Shown: positions 11,250 to 21,056, numbered from the stretch's first letter. The stretch is DNA of 64,000 nucleotides from Fragilaria crotonensis (GCA_022925895.1 JAKSYS010000002.1:372001-436000); one strand, 5' to 3'. A program made the numbers and translations. The notes: generated by a model not told the origin, from the letters alone.

Positions 11250-12184
11250 ATGGCGTCTCCGACTCCAACTTCCGACCCCGTCACCGCGTCTCCGACGCCA
11301 CCTGTCTCCGACCCTATCGTCGCCTCTGATAGGCCCGATAAGCCCATTATGGGCAACATTGTCTCCCTTTCCAGGGACGATTGGTCCGCTTGGACTGGCG
11401 GCAAGCCAGCTCCTGGTTGGGTCGGCCTCGATCCGAGCGCCGCCGACGACATCACGTCACCAAATCAACTCCGCCCTGTCCATGCCTCCGCCTCACAAAA
11501 GGGGTACAACTTTCGTCGTACCGGCATGACGACTCTATTTACCCAAGCGAGCAGTCTCGTAGACTTCCAGAACGCCGTTTGGGACCATCTCGTCGATTGT
11601 GGGATGGATACCATCGCTTACCTCCCCGATCCCGAAAGCTCCTCCGTGATGACGAATGTCGTCAGGAGCCACTCTCGCTACACCGTCGCGACAGCGAAGA
11701 CTCTAAGCTCCCAGCAGATTCTTCGTTATGACAAGTACGACAAGTCGAACGACCTCGCCGCCACCAAGTTCCTTCTCTCTCTCGACCCGCTCTCATGAGC
11801 AAGATCAAAGAGAAGATGGACGACGACGACTCGTTTCACGTCGTCTGGCTCCAGCTCATCAAGACGATCCAGTCGACGTCGATCGAGCGCTTCGAAGACT
11901 TGAAGGCCGCAATCAAGGCTCGCCACCCGTCCCAGTACGCCGGCGAAAACCTTGAAGCCCTCGCCGCCGATTATCGCAAGGACGCACGTGAACTCACGAC
12001 GGCAGGTCAGTACGACCACAACCTCACGCTCACGATGCTCAAGACCTTTCTGGCCGGAGGAGCCGGAAACGAAGACTTCCGCTTTCCTCTTCGTTCGACG
12101 AAGCAGCGACTTGATCAGGCGCTCCTTGACATTGGATACAAGGAAAGTCAGGCGCCCATGCTCACATGGTCGCCGAGAAATTGA
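11250..12184 (+). pseudogene. gag: Retrotransposon gag, N-terminal part, frame-broken
   Basis: Gag starts at ATG 11250 (MASPTPTSDPVTASPTPP, Pro/Ser-rich) and reads to a stop at 11796-11798. The same protein continues in another frame from about 11790 (MSKIKEKMDDDDSFHVVWLQ) to 12184. It then continues in a third frame from about 12165 (VAEKLTFQDICRQAE). The middle part resembles the copia Gag (UBN2-like) fold, with long helices and a LTMLKTFLAGG stretch. Each change of frame is what one missing base in a short homopolymer would cause. Gag would form the intracellular particle that packages the element's RNA. Confidence 0.75.
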
Positions 12185-14799
12185 CGTTCCAAGATATTTG
12201 TCGCCAAGCTGAAGACGCGTACCGTACGCAATTTGACAGAAAGGAATGGCCTCCAGCGAGTCATGCACCTGATGTCCGAGCTCCGTCTGCGACGTTTGGC
12301 AATGTCGCAACTGCCCCCGCAGGTATCTCCCGAGCCGAGGTACTTACGTTGATTCAGTCCCAGGCATCCGGGACCGAAACGACGACGAAGAAGGGCAATT
12401 GCCACAAGTGTGGAAAACCCGGTCATTGGGCGAACAAGTGTCCGGAGCTCAATCGTAAGTCCGGATCGTCCTCCCCCTCTGGGTCCCGCCAGGATCGCAC
12501 CAACAAACATAAATCCTGGCGCACAATTCCACCACTTCCCGGAACTAGCAATTCCAAGAAAGTGAAGGATAAAACCTTCAACTGGTGCGAGAAGTGTCGT
12601 CGTTGGACTGTCACGCACACGACCGCCACTCACACCGGTGGAGAACGTCGTCCTCCTGCTCCGGCACCGTCGCCAAGGGCAAATCTCAGCATGTTGGCGC
12701 CGGATCCCTCCGTTTGGATGCTTGACTTTCCAGTCAAGCCAAACATCGCGTCTCCTCCTCGTTCGCTTCTAAACCTCATCCGAGGTGCGAACCCATGGCT
12801 ACTTCTTGCTTTTTCTTTTGCCATTTGTGCAATGGTTCCTATTTTGGTTAATCTGGCTATTTATTTGGCCTCCGCCATCCCATGGACGACCATTTTGGCT
12901 TGGGTCGCCAACAATCTTCACCAAGTTGTTCTTCGCCACCCAACGCTCGCGTTCGCTCCTACCGTTTGGGTCATCCTTCTCTTTCTCTCGGTCTTCCCGT
13001 CAACGCTCCTAAAGCAACCTCCCGTCGCCTCGACGGCTCCCTCCTCGCCTCCGCTCACTCGTCTTCAACGTCGTCGCTTCTCGCGACTCCTCAAGAAGTC
13101 GTTCGCTCCGCCACGCTTCAATTCAGGCATTCGCGTCAACAAGCTACACCGTTCGTACCCCCTCCGTCTCCGACAACAGGGATATGTCGCTTCGCGACCT
13201 CCTACGGTTGCTGAGCGCGACGACTTTCGTCACTTCGCGACTCTCAAAGAACGCGCACTCCGTCTCCAACGTCGTGCCGACTCGCTTCGCAATTCTCGTC
13301 GCCCTGCACCGTTGCCGCCTACCACAGGCCAAAAGGGAGAGGGATACACCAAAACCAAGCGTTCGTGTCCTTCCTGGTGCTCCAAACGCCCACGTTCGTC
13401 GCCACGAACCGCGAAGTATTGCCCTGTGGCACCCGCCAACTCGCCCGACCCGTTCGCAATCGCTCCGCTCACGTTCCACCAACGTGCCGCCGCCAACAAA
13501 ATCCTCTCGCACGTTCATCTGGCATGCCATTCGACGCCGCTTCGCATGGCTCTTCAGGCTCCCGCTCGTATGCGAGAAGCCCTCGGACCCAAAGCAAACA
13601 CGAGCCCCATCATTTGGGACTCGGGCGCAAGCATTTCGATCACTCCCGACATCTCCGATTTCGAAGGCCCCGTCACGTCGCCCGGAACGATCACGCAACT
13701 AAAGGCATCGCCAAGGGCTCCAGATCAAAGGCCAAGGCGAAGTCACTTGGGCTGTCCACGATCAGCTTGGAAACCTTCGACTCTCAAGGTCCCCGCGTTT
13801 CATGTTCCCAACATCAAAGTCCGACTCCTCTCGACGTCCAGTCTCCTCCAGACTTACCCTGACGAAACGATCACCATCGAACCGAATCGTCTGACGCTCA
13901 GTGGCGTCCCGAACGACGTCAACCGAGGACCCGTCACTGCAAACGTCAACCCGCAGAACAATCTCCCAACGTCGGAAGCGTACAACGCAACCGATCCTTT
14001 CAAGGCCGCCGACGCTCTCGTTTCGATTGTGAATACCGTCCACGAACGAAACCTCAACCTCAACGAAGCAGAGAAAGAATTGCTTCGTTGGCACTATCGT
14101 TTGGGTCACGTCGGCTTCAAGAAGGTCCAGTTCATCCTGCGTTCCGGTGTCGTCAGCAAAACGGAAGAAAGTCGCCGATTGCAAACCGCCGCATGTCGAC
14201 TTACCTCGTTCCCAAAATGCGCCGCCTGCCAATATGGCAAACAACATCGACGTCCAATTCCTGGCACGACGCCTTCGTCCATCGTCAAAGATAGAGCGCA
14301 CGCTCTTAAAACGGACAACCTTCTCCCAGGACAACGCATTTCGGTCGATCATTTTATTTGCAGCACTCGTGGACGTCTACTTACCTCCGCTGGAAAAACG
14401 AAACTCGACGACATGTATACCGGTGGTTGCATCTTCGTCGACCACGCCTCCGGGTTTATTTTTGTGGAGCATCAAGTAAGTTTGAACTCCCACGAAACTC
14501 TCAAGGCAAAGGAGAGCTTCGAGCGAATGTGTCGCAACACAGGAGTGACGCCGCAAGAGTATCTCGCCGACAACTCAAAAACGTTCACGTCCGCCGAGTT
14601 CTCTCGCAACCTCGCCGAGTTCCAACAAGTCATTCGATTCGCTGGCGTCGGCGCTCACCATCACAATGGAATCGCCGAACGCAACATCCGTACAATCATG
14701 GCGATCGCACGAACCATGATGCTGCATTCGGCCATCCATTGGCCGGACGTCGCCGACCCACACTTTGGCCCCTCGCCGTCAAGCATGCTGTGTTCCTAG
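12166..14799 (+). CDS. pol: Retrotransposon nucleocapsid-protease-integrase ORF
   Basis: An 877-aa open frame, continuing Gag. In order: a CCHC knuckle CHKCGKPGHWANKC (codons 79-92), a second Cys/His stretch (WCEKCRRW...H...H), a strongly hydrophobic segment at 12787-13014 that looks like two or three membrane helices, a very basic segment, protease with IIWDSGAS (Asp of DSGA at 13618), a small region at 13700-13780 where the right frame is left and regained, an HHCC finger (HYRLGH...CAACQYGK), and an integrase core with its three acidic residues (SVDHF, LADNSK, IAERN). The frame fails at about 14764 (TTT run), just before the integrase C-terminal part. The start at 12166 is an internal Met, not a true start. 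Confidence 0.85.
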   Translation: MVAEKLTFQDICRQAEDAYRTQFDRKEWPPASHAPDVRAPSATFGNVATAPAGISRAEVLTLIQSQASGTETTTKKGNCHKCGKPGHWANKCPELNRKSGSSSPSGSRQDRTNKHKSWRTIPPLPGTSNSKKVKDKTFNWCEKCRRWTVTHTTATHTGGERRPPAPAPSPRANLSMLAPDPSVWMLDFPVKPNIASPPRSLLNLIRGANPWLLLAFSFAICAMVPILVNLAIYLASAIPWTTILAWVANNLHQVVLRHPTLAFAPTVWVILLFLSVFPSTLLKQPPVASTAPSSPPLTRLQRRRFSRLLKKSFAPPRFNSGIRVNKLHRSYPLRLRQQGYVASRPPTVAERDDFRHFATLKERALRLQRRADSLRNSRRPAPLPPTTGQKGEGYTKTKRSCPSWCSKRPRSSPRTAKYCPVAPANSPDPFAIAPLTFHQRAAANKILSHVHLACHSTPLRMALQAPARMREALGPKANTSPIIWDSGASISITPDISDFEGPVTSPGTITQLKASPRAPDQRPRRSHLGCPRSAWKPSTLKVPAFHVPNIKVRLLSTSSLLQTYPDETITIEPNRLTLSGVPNDVNRGPVTANVNPQNNLPTSEAYNATDPFKAADALVSIVNTVHERNLNLNEAEKELLRWHYRLGHVGFKKVQFILRSGVVSKTEESRRLQTAACRLTSFPKCAACQYGKQHRRPIPGTTPSSIVKDRAHALKTDNLLPGQRISVDHFICSTRGRLLTSAGKTKLDDMYTGGCIFVDHASGFIFVEHQVSLNSHETLKAKESFERMCRNTGVTPQEYLADNSKTFTSAEFSRNLAEFQQVIRFAGVGAHHHNGIAERNIRTIMAIARTMMLHSAIHWPDVADPHFGPSPSSMLCS

Positions 14800-15735
14800 T
14801 GAACCACATGCCTGACCCACGAACTGGCCTTTCCCGCACGACGTCTTCACAAAGACTCGTTGGGAGCAAAAGAAATTGATGGACGTCCACGTTTTGGGAT
14901 GTCCAGTCCACGTCCTCGACAAAATGATCTCGGACGGCAAGAAAGTGCCACGTTGGACTCCTCGCTCAACTCGCACCGTCAACCTCGGATTCTCCGACAA
15001 ACACGCCAGCTCGGTCCCTCTTGTCTTGAATCCTCAAACGGGGTACATCACCCCACAGTTTCACATCGTCTTCGACGATTGGTTCGCAACTGTCCCGCTT
15101 CCGCCGACGACCTTCCGAACTTCAACGATGATTGTTGGCAACGAATGTTCCGAGACTCGACGTTCCAATACGTCCTCGACGACGAAGACGAAGAAAGGCT
15201 TGATTGCTGGCTCCACCGACTACGAGCAAGCGAACGAACTGCTCTCCCAGATGCAACGCGTCGCAACCGCTCTCGACAACGCGACTCCTCCGCAGGTTCT
15301 CCCAGTCGCTCCGCCTCCGCTGTCAACTCCGTTGCCGCCTCCAAGGGAGCAAATCGCGACGCCACCACCAGTCGTTGTGCCTCCTCCCCTGCCACTCCGT
15401 TGCTGACTCCAAGGGAGGCGACTCCGCAACCGCCTACGCCGATTGCGCCTCAACTCCCGACTCCAACTCCAGTCAAACTCTTCCCATCGTCGCCGACTCC
15501 AATTCGTCCTGCGAACGAAAGCGACAAGAAAGTGAGCGAGCAACCAGTCGCTCCAAAGGCAACAAAAGCAAAGAGCACACCTGTTAAACACGAACCTCGT
15601 CGCTCCACTCGCAATCGTTCGGCACCTGTCCGCCTCGGATACGACGGACAACAAGGACACGGTTACATTGCCGAATTCGATGGAACCTCCCTCGAATGGC
15701 TCTACAATGAAGTCGCCGAGTGTCAGCGATCCTGA
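14800..15735 (+). pseudogene. Integrase C-terminus and Pro-rich linker, several frame breaks
   Basis: The integrase tail and linker can be followed only by switching frames near 14764, 14833, 15095, 15194 and 15395. The pieces are AVKHAVFLVNHMPDP, then WEQKKLMDVHVLGCPVH with TGYITPQFHIVFDDWF, then DDLPNFNDDCWQ, then GSTDYEQANELLSQMQ, then a Pro/Thr-rich stretch and RRSTRNRSAPVRLGYD. The WEQKK / HVLGCPVHV / PQFHIVFDDWF pieces are typical of the copia integrase C-terminus. The last piece leads into the reverse transcriptase frame. Confidence 0.7.
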
Positions 15736-17308
15736 CACTCTGAGCTTCAGCGAAGCGATGGCGGATCGCGACAACATCGAAAAATGGCTGAAGGCTGCAA
15801 ACGACGAAATTCAAAGTTTGCAGAAAAACGGTACATGGATCGAAGTGCCGATCACGGAAGCCAAGACTCGAATTTTGCCCGGTACTTGGGTGTTTCGTCG
15901 CAAACGTACTCCCGATGGTACTATCAGTAAGTACAAGGCACGCTACTGTGTAAGAGGCGATCTCCAAGAAAACGTTCAGGAGACTTTTGCCCCAGTCGTG
16001 GCTTGGAGTACTGTACGGTTGTTCCTAGTTCTTTCTCTAACTTTGAACTGGAAAACTTGCACAATCGACTTCAGCAGCGCGTTCGTTCAAGCCCCGCTTT
16101 CGGATCCAGTCTGGATCCATTTGCCACGTGGATTCCACTCTCCGAGAGGCCACGCCACGTGCCTGCGACTCCTGAAAAGCCTTTATGGCTTGAGTGTGGC
16201 ACCAAGACTTTGGTACCAGCATCTATCGGAGGCTCTTCGTGAAGAAGGCTTTAAAGCCTGCGCGAACGACCCGTGCCTACTCTACAAAGACACAATTATG
16301 GTTGTTCTATACGTTGACGACTTAGGTATTGCCTATCGCGACCAAAACGACCTCGACAAGCTCTTCGCCAACTTGGAAGCGAAAGGTTTAACTTTTACTC
16401 GCGAGGGCACGTTCACCGACTTCCTCGGGATCAATTTCACTCGCGACGCGACGAATGGGACCCTGACTCTCACTCAGAAGGGTCTCATTCAGAAAATTAA
16501 GGAAGCAACTGGCATGTCCGACAGCAATTACAATTGGACGCCAGCCGCTCAGGCCGCACTTGGAATCGACCCCGACGGACCTCCTATGACGGAAACGTGG
16601 AGCTACCGTTCAATCGTCGGCATGCTCCTTTATTTGTCCACAAACACTCGCCCCGACATCGCTTTCGCCGTCAGCCAGGTCGCCAGGTTTTGCCACAGTC
16701 CGAAACGAAGCCACGCGTCCGCCGTCAAAACTCTCGTTCGATATTTGCATCGCACAAGCGACATGGGCATGATTGTCAAGCCCACCGGCACCTTGAATCT
16801 CGACTGTTACGTCGACGCCGACTTCGCAGGCCTTCATGGCCGCGATCCCGATCGTTCTCCGACCTCCGCGAAGTCTCGAACTGGGTACATCATCACGCTC
16901 GGAGGATGTCCCATTTTGTGGAAATCTCACCTCCAAAGTGAGATCTCGTTGTCCACACTCGAAGCCGAATACTCCGCTCTCAGCTCCGCGATGCGTACGC
17001 TCTTGCCCCTCCGCTCCATGCTCCAGGAAGTCGCCTCCGGCATCAAACTTCCTCGCACGTTCACGTCGACGATCAAGTGCCAAGTCTTCGAAGACAATAA
17101 CGGCGCGCTTCTTCTCGCCGTAAACCAACGCATCACCAACCGCACGAAGTACTTCCAGGTGAAGTGGCACTTCTTCTGGCAGCACGTGCGTGATGGCACG
17201 GTCGCCATCGTGAAGGTCGACACTCAGGAGCAGTGGGCGGATTTTCTTACGAAAGGACTAAATCGTGAGAGTTTCGAACGCGTCCGCAAACTGGTCCAAG
17301 GATGGTAA
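15668..17308 (+). CDS. pol: Retrotransposon reverse transcriptase and RNase H, intact
   Basis: A 546-aa frame with the whole copia RT domain: TWVFRRKRTPDG, KARYCVRGD, TCTIDFSSAFVQA (first catalytic Asp), LLKSLYGLSVAPRLWY and the active site LYVDDLGIA (YVDD at 16310-16321), then the connection SYRSIVGMLLYLS. RNase H follows with its acidic residues in CYVDADFAG, STLEAEYSAL, FEDNNGALLL and ADFLTKGL. Length and order match intact copia RT-RNase H. It stops at 17306-17308, 110 bp before the 3' LTR. No start codon is expected because it is part of the polyprotein. In contrast to the region before it, I see no frame break here. Confidence 0.92.
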   Translation: MPNSMEPPSNGSTMKSPSVSDPDTLSFSEAMADRDNIEKWLKAANDEIQSLQKNGTWIEVPITEAKTRILPGTWVFRRKRTPDGTISKYKARYCVRGDLQENVQETFAPVVAWSTVRLFLVLSLTLNWKTCTIDFSSAFVQAPLSDPVWIHLPRGFHSPRGHATCLRLLKSLYGLSVAPRLWYQHLSEALREEGFKACANDPCLLYKDTIMVVLYVDDLGIAYRDQNDLDKLFANLEAKGLTFTREGTFTDFLGINFTRDATNGTLTLTQKGLIQKIKEATGMSDSNYNWTPAAQAALGIDPDGPPMTETWSYRSIVGMLLYLSTNTRPDIAFAVSQVARFCHSPKRSHASAVKTLVRYLHRTSDMGMIVKPTGTLNLDCYVDADFAGLHGRDPDRSPTSAKSRTGYIITLGGCPILWKSHLQSEISLSTLEAEYSALSSAMRTLLPLRSMLQEVASGIKLPRTFTSTIKCQVFEDNNGALLLAVNQRITNRTKYFQVKWHFFWQHVRDGTVAIVKVDTQEQWADFLTKGLNRESFERVRKLVQGW

Positions 17309-17410
17309 CGGCCACCCAAACCCTTGTGTCTCTTGTTCAAACTGTAACCCTCGTTTGACTCGTATCTATTTTAACTGACGTTTTGTGTTTTGTTTCAGCA
17401 TTTATGGATG

Positions 17411-17418
17411 AAAGGGAG
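17411..17418 (+). other. Polypurine tract
   Basis: AAAGGGAG lies immediately before the 3' LTR start, as expected for the plus-strand primer of an LTR element. Confidence 0.7.
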
Positions 17419-17732
17419 AATTGAAACCTACGCTGCACTGGACTGCGATGCCATCGTTGTACTGTGCTACTGTGAGGTCATCCATCGAAATGTGAAACAT
17501 GATACGCTGTACTGTCCGGTCTCTAATTAATTTCGTACGAACTACCCGAAATGTCAAGTGCCACTTGACACGTTCGACGAGTTTGTCGTTCATACGATCG
17601 AGTGCCGAATTTTACTGTAGCTTATAATTTCTCAGAACGTACTTTGTGTGAAACCTTCCTACAGTAATTTTCTTACGGCACTACGTACTATCTTCTACGA
17701 TTAGAGTATCATCTCCGGTGATAGTCTCAAGT
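17419..17732 (+). repeat. 3' LTR
   Basis: 314 bp, same as the 5' LTR except one base (T at 17460). It ends 175 bp before the NOM1-like start codon, so it lies in that gene's promoter or 5' UTR. Confidence 0.95.
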
Positions 17733-17737
17733 CAGCA
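17733..17737. repeat. Target site duplication CAGCA (right)
   Basis: Second copy of the five-base duplication at 10613-10617. Confidence 0.85.
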
Positions 17738-17906
17738 CAAAGGAATAAAATCGGTACGTCTGGCCTTTGTTCTATTGGTGCGTTCAGCGACCAGTAAATT
17801 GAGTCGCGTGTCGCGTGTTCAAATGGCGGTTGGCGGGTCGAAATGACAGAATCCACCTTTCGACGAGAGAATAACAACATTTCTTTATGCAAGAAGTGCA
17901 ATCGCC

Positions 17907-20381
17907 ATGGGAAAGAAAATCAAAAAGATGACGACAGATGTTCGCATCCGAAAGCTGCGACGGAAGCAAGAACGTCAATCTAAGAAGAAGCGTTCTCGTG
18001 ACGATGAGGATGATAACCCTGAACCCGAAACGAAGGTCGCCAAGCTCCAAGCGACGAACGCTGCTCCAAGAACGACGCAAATGCCTGCCACAACGAAGGT
18101 GCCGAAGAAGCCTGTCAAAACAACTCGGAGCGAAAAGGAAGTATACGGAAATTTGGATTCTCATCTCGCTGTTGAGTTGCAGAAAGAAGATGCCGAGATT
18201 GCCGACCTTGAAGCGAAATTGGGCCTGGGGAGCAAGAAGGACAGAAGTCGACTGCACAAGGAATACGCCAAGCTTGAAGGGTATGGCGATGATTTTGGGG
18301 AATTTTTGGACGGTTTAGACAACTTGGTTTCAAGGGTTGTTGGCGGTGCCAGCGTTCAAGACCACGACGACGAAGAAAGCGACGACGGCGGGAGCTATGG
18401 AAGTGACGAGGAACTAGAGGACTTTTCTGAACCTGACGAGGAAATTGTACCAATGAAACGGGGGCCGATTGACGACGACGATGTCAGCGTCGGTGAGGAT
18501 GCTGATCCTGATGACGATGGCAATGATGATGTCGAGGATACCAGCTATAGTGAAGGCGATGATGTCGATGTTCGTGAAGAACATCACCAGGACAGTGACA
18601 GCGAATGCTCTGCGGCTGAGGACGATGACGTTAATATCGACCGTGATCATGATGTGACCCACACATACAAACCTATCGAAGGGGAGGACATCTATGGGCA
18701 CTCAGTCGCAAACGATTCAATAGAACCAAAGGCATCGAAATATGTTCCGCCCCATCTTCGGCATAGCGAAGATAGCAGAGATCGCAAGGAAAAGATGTTG
18801 GCACTAAAACGTTTACTGAACAATGCACTGAATCGATTGTCAGAAGATACTCTTATATCAGTCGTGCAATCTGTGAGTAAGCTTTACCAAGACTATCCTA
18901 CATCCGATGTGAACGAGAGCTTGTGGAAGAACGTGGTCGCCGCTGCTGTGGATCGTCCAATGCTAATGGTTGGTATGATTCCTGTTTATGTGGCCAGTCT
19001 GTCAGGAGTGCATTTTCGAACGGGAGACACCGTCCAACTTGGTGGTCATCTGATTGAGCAAATAGTCATCCGACTGTGGAAGATCCGGCAGGAAGAAGCG
19101 AACGAAGAAAGCAAAGAGGCTTCAAATCTTATTCTCTGCGTGTGCTATTTGTATAATTTCGGCCTTGTTCATGCTGTGTTCATGTTTGATGTGGTCCGCA
19201 GCTTGATTGAATCATTCTTAGATCTGGATATCGAGTTGCTGCTGCTCATACTTTCTCATTCTGGCCAAGCACTTCGATCTGATGACCCACTTGCGCTAAA
19301 AGAGATTGTACTGTCGGTCCAATCCAAGCAAAATAGTACTGAAAAGAAGCGAATGTCGTCTCGAGTTGAGTTTATGATTTCGGCCATGACGGACCTGAAG
19401 AACAACAAACGACGTAAGCAGGACAATCTTTACAGCGAACGCACGACAAAGCTTCGCAAGTTGTTGGGCCGTGTTAAGGCAGAGACTGATCGCTCTTCGG
19501 ATTCATCCTGCCTTCGTATTCGATTGCAAGATATCTTGGACGCTGATACCAAGGGTCGCTGGTGGAAGGTTGGCGCTTCCTGGGTTGGCAATCAATTCAA
19601 GCATCAGTCGGAAGACGGAAATCCAGATGACTCTCAAGAGCAAAGTAAAATCAAGAGTAAGCCGCTCGATGACGAGGAGGCAGAACTGCTAAAGCTGGCG
19701 GCGAAGTATCGAATGAACACGGACTCGCGTCGTGCCATCTTTTGTATCATTATGGGAAGTGCCGATTGCGATGACGCTTTCGAAAAATTGGTTCGTTCTG
19801 GATTGCTCAAGAATCGGAGTGAACGTGACTGTGTCCGAGTACTGATGGAATGCTGTGGCAATGAAGGCTACTACAATCCATTCTACTCTCACCTGGCGGC
19901 GCGTATCTGCGATTTCCAGCCTCAATGCAAATTCACATTTCAGTTGGCTTTCTGGGATATGTTCAAGCAATGGGAGACGGTATCAGAACGCAAGGCTGTC
20001 AATATGGCCAAGCTCTTGTACCATCTGGTTGCGGTTCATCAGAGCTTAAGGCTCAGCATCTTCAAGCCGCTCGATATGGCAGATTTGGACGACAAGGCTC
20101 TCATATTTATGGTAGTCTTTTTCTCCACTATGTTTGAATCCATCGAAGAACCAACTGAGGTTTTTGAACTCTTCAAACGCGGTATTCCGAAACCAAAACC
20201 TGGTCATGACGAGGACTCCCAAGCTTTGAGGGAGAGCCTCTCCGTCTTTTTCATGCAAACACTCAAGGCCAGCCCAAAGAACAAAAAGATGTCGAAGTTT
20301 CGTTCGAATCTCAAAGCAGCAATTAAGGCTTGCGAAATCAATGAGCTGGATCTGATGGTTCCAGCGAAAGATATGGACTAG
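17907..20381 (+). CDS. NOM1: NOM1/SGD1-like nucleolar MIF4G-MA3 protein
   Basis: An 824-aa single-exon gene. The N-terminus is very basic (KKIKKMTTDVRIRKLRRKQ), followed by acidic Asp/Glu runs (about residues 150-250), the motif YVPPHLR (about 278), a MIF4G domain (about 290-510) and an MA3 domain (about 600-720, starting near SRRAIFCIIMGSADC). The sequence CCGNEGYYNPFYSHLA is typical of the NOM1/Sgd1 family. In yeast and animals this nucleolar protein works with the DEAD-box protein eIF4AIII/Fal1 in 18S rRNA processing and 40S assembly. The copia 3' LTR ends 174 bp upstream, so the native promoter is probably interrupted or pushed away. It converges with the gene at 20469-21056 with 87 bp between. 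Confidence 0.9.
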   Translation: MGKKIKKMTTDVRIRKLRRKQERQSKKKRSRDDEDDNPEPETKVAKLQATNAAPRTTQMPATTKVPKKPVKTTRSEKEVYGNLDSHLAVELQKEDAEIADLEAKLGLGSKKDRSRLHKEYAKLEGYGDDFGEFLDGLDNLVSRVVGGASVQDHDDEESDDGGSYGSDEELEDFSEPDEEIVPMKRGPIDDDDVSVGEDADPDDDGNDDVEDTSYSEGDDVDVREEHHQDSDSECSAAEDDDVNIDRDHDVTHTYKPIEGEDIYGHSVANDSIEPKASKYVPPHLRHSEDSRDRKEKMLALKRLLNNALNRLSEDTLISVVQSVSKLYQDYPTSDVNESLWKNVVAAAVDRPMLMVGMIPVYVASLSGVHFRTGDTVQLGGHLIEQIVIRLWKIRQEEANEESKEASNLILCVCYLYNFGLVHAVFMFDVVRSLIESFLDLDIELLLLILSHSGQALRSDDPLALKEIVLSVQSKQNSTEKKRMSSRVEFMISAMTDLKNNKRRKQDNLYSERTTKLRKLLGRVKAETDRSSDSSCLRIRLQDILDADTKGRWWKVGASWVGNQFKHQSEDGNPDDSQEQSKIKSKPLDDEEAELLKLAAKYRMNTDSRRAIFCIIMGSADCDDAFEKLVRSGLLKNRSERDCVRVLMECCGNEGYYNPFYSHLAARICDFQPQCKFTFQLAFWDMFKQWETVSERKAVNMAKLLYHLVAVHQSLRLSIFKPLDMADLDDKALIFMVVFFSTMFESIEEPTEVFELFKRGIPKPKPGHDEDSQALRESLSVFFMQTLKASPKNKKMSKFRSNLKAAIKACEINELDLMVPAKDMD

Positions 20382-20468
20382 ATGCAAGAGTTTTATACAT
20401 GGCCTTTTTAAAAATTAATAAATGAAGGCACTGCAATGAAATTGTCGATGCGATGAATTTCCAAGCCC

Positions 20469-21056
20469 TCAATCGTAGACACTCTTGTACTCCGAAACGT
20501 TGTACTCGGTATCTACAGAATACTCGCTGGGATTATATTCGGCAACCTCATAACCACCGTGGCGAGGCAAGGGAAATGCTGGTTGGTACTCCCCACTTTC
20601 GTTAGCACTGGATCTCTCCTCGGATGTTTCGTGACCAAACCACTTATCCTTCTGAATCTCCAGTCCCTGTCTATCCCTCTCGCGCGCCAATCGATTGGCC
20701 TCCTCGACTTTTCTATCCGCGTGATAGTTGATAGCAAATACGTCGATTTCTGCCTTTCTCAGCTTCTCTCTTTCGATTTCTGCCAGTATCTGACCGCGAC
20801 GTTCGGCTTCTGCGGCTTGTCGGAGCATTGCACGTTCCCGGCTTTCCACAGTATCATAGGAAGGAATCGTCTGTGCCGTCGGCACTACAGGATCGATAGG
20901 ATCGGAGGAGTCGACGACAACTTCTGCCTCGGTTGCAATGAGTTGGTCGTAAGTGTTGTCAACGGTGGAAGCGATTGGAAGCAAGAGTGCTCCCTCAAGT
21001 TCATCTTGATCGCGTGGGGCAATGAACCTGACTGTGTTGGTCCTTGTTCGTTCCAT
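20469..21056 (-). CDS. Hypothetical coiled-coil protein with Tyr-rich tail
   Basis: A 195-aa protein with no family I recognise. The first ATG in frame is at 21056 (MERTRTNTVRFIAPRD). The middle (about residues 85-150) is rich in Arg/Glu/Ala and looks like a charged single helix or coiled coil (REKLRKAEIDVFAINYHADR). The C-terminal 40 residues are Tyr- and Ser-rich with repeated Y-x-x-SEY units (YNPSEYSVDTEYNVSEY). No signal peptide or membrane segment. It converges with the NOM1-like gene. Confidence 0.65.
   Translation of the reverse strand: MERTRTNTVRFIAPRDQDELEGALLLPIASTVDNTYDQLIATEAEVVVDSSDPIDPVVPTAQTIPSYDTVESRERAMLRQAAEAERRGQILAEIEREKLRKAEIDVFAINYHADRKVEEANRLARERDRQGLEIQKDKWFGHETSEERSSANESGEYQPAFPLPRHGGYEVAEYNPSEYSVDTEYNVSEYKSVYD

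Larger units (their letters stand above)
10618..17732 (+). mobile_element. Ty1/copia LTR retrotransposon (diatom CoDi-like)
   Basis: A 7.1-kb element with two 314-bp direct LTRs, a 5-bp target duplication CAGCA, and protein domains in copia order: Gag, CCHC zinc knuckle (12400-12441), Asp protease (DSGA, 13618-13629), HHCC plus integrase (14.1-14.7 kb), then reverse transcriptase (YVDD, 16310-16321) and RNase H, followed by a polypurine tract (17411-17418). Integrase before RT is the copia mark. The LTR termini are AATTGA...TCAAGT, not canonical TG...CA at the very edge. Only one LTR mismatch was seen (10659 versus 17460), so the insertion is young. The coding part has many single-base frame breaks. 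GC and codon use differ from the GTAC-rich flanks. Confidence 0.95.

Noticed and set aside
11194-11529. Alternative frames at the start of gag
   Set aside because: They overlap the Gag frame starting at 11250 and are shadows.
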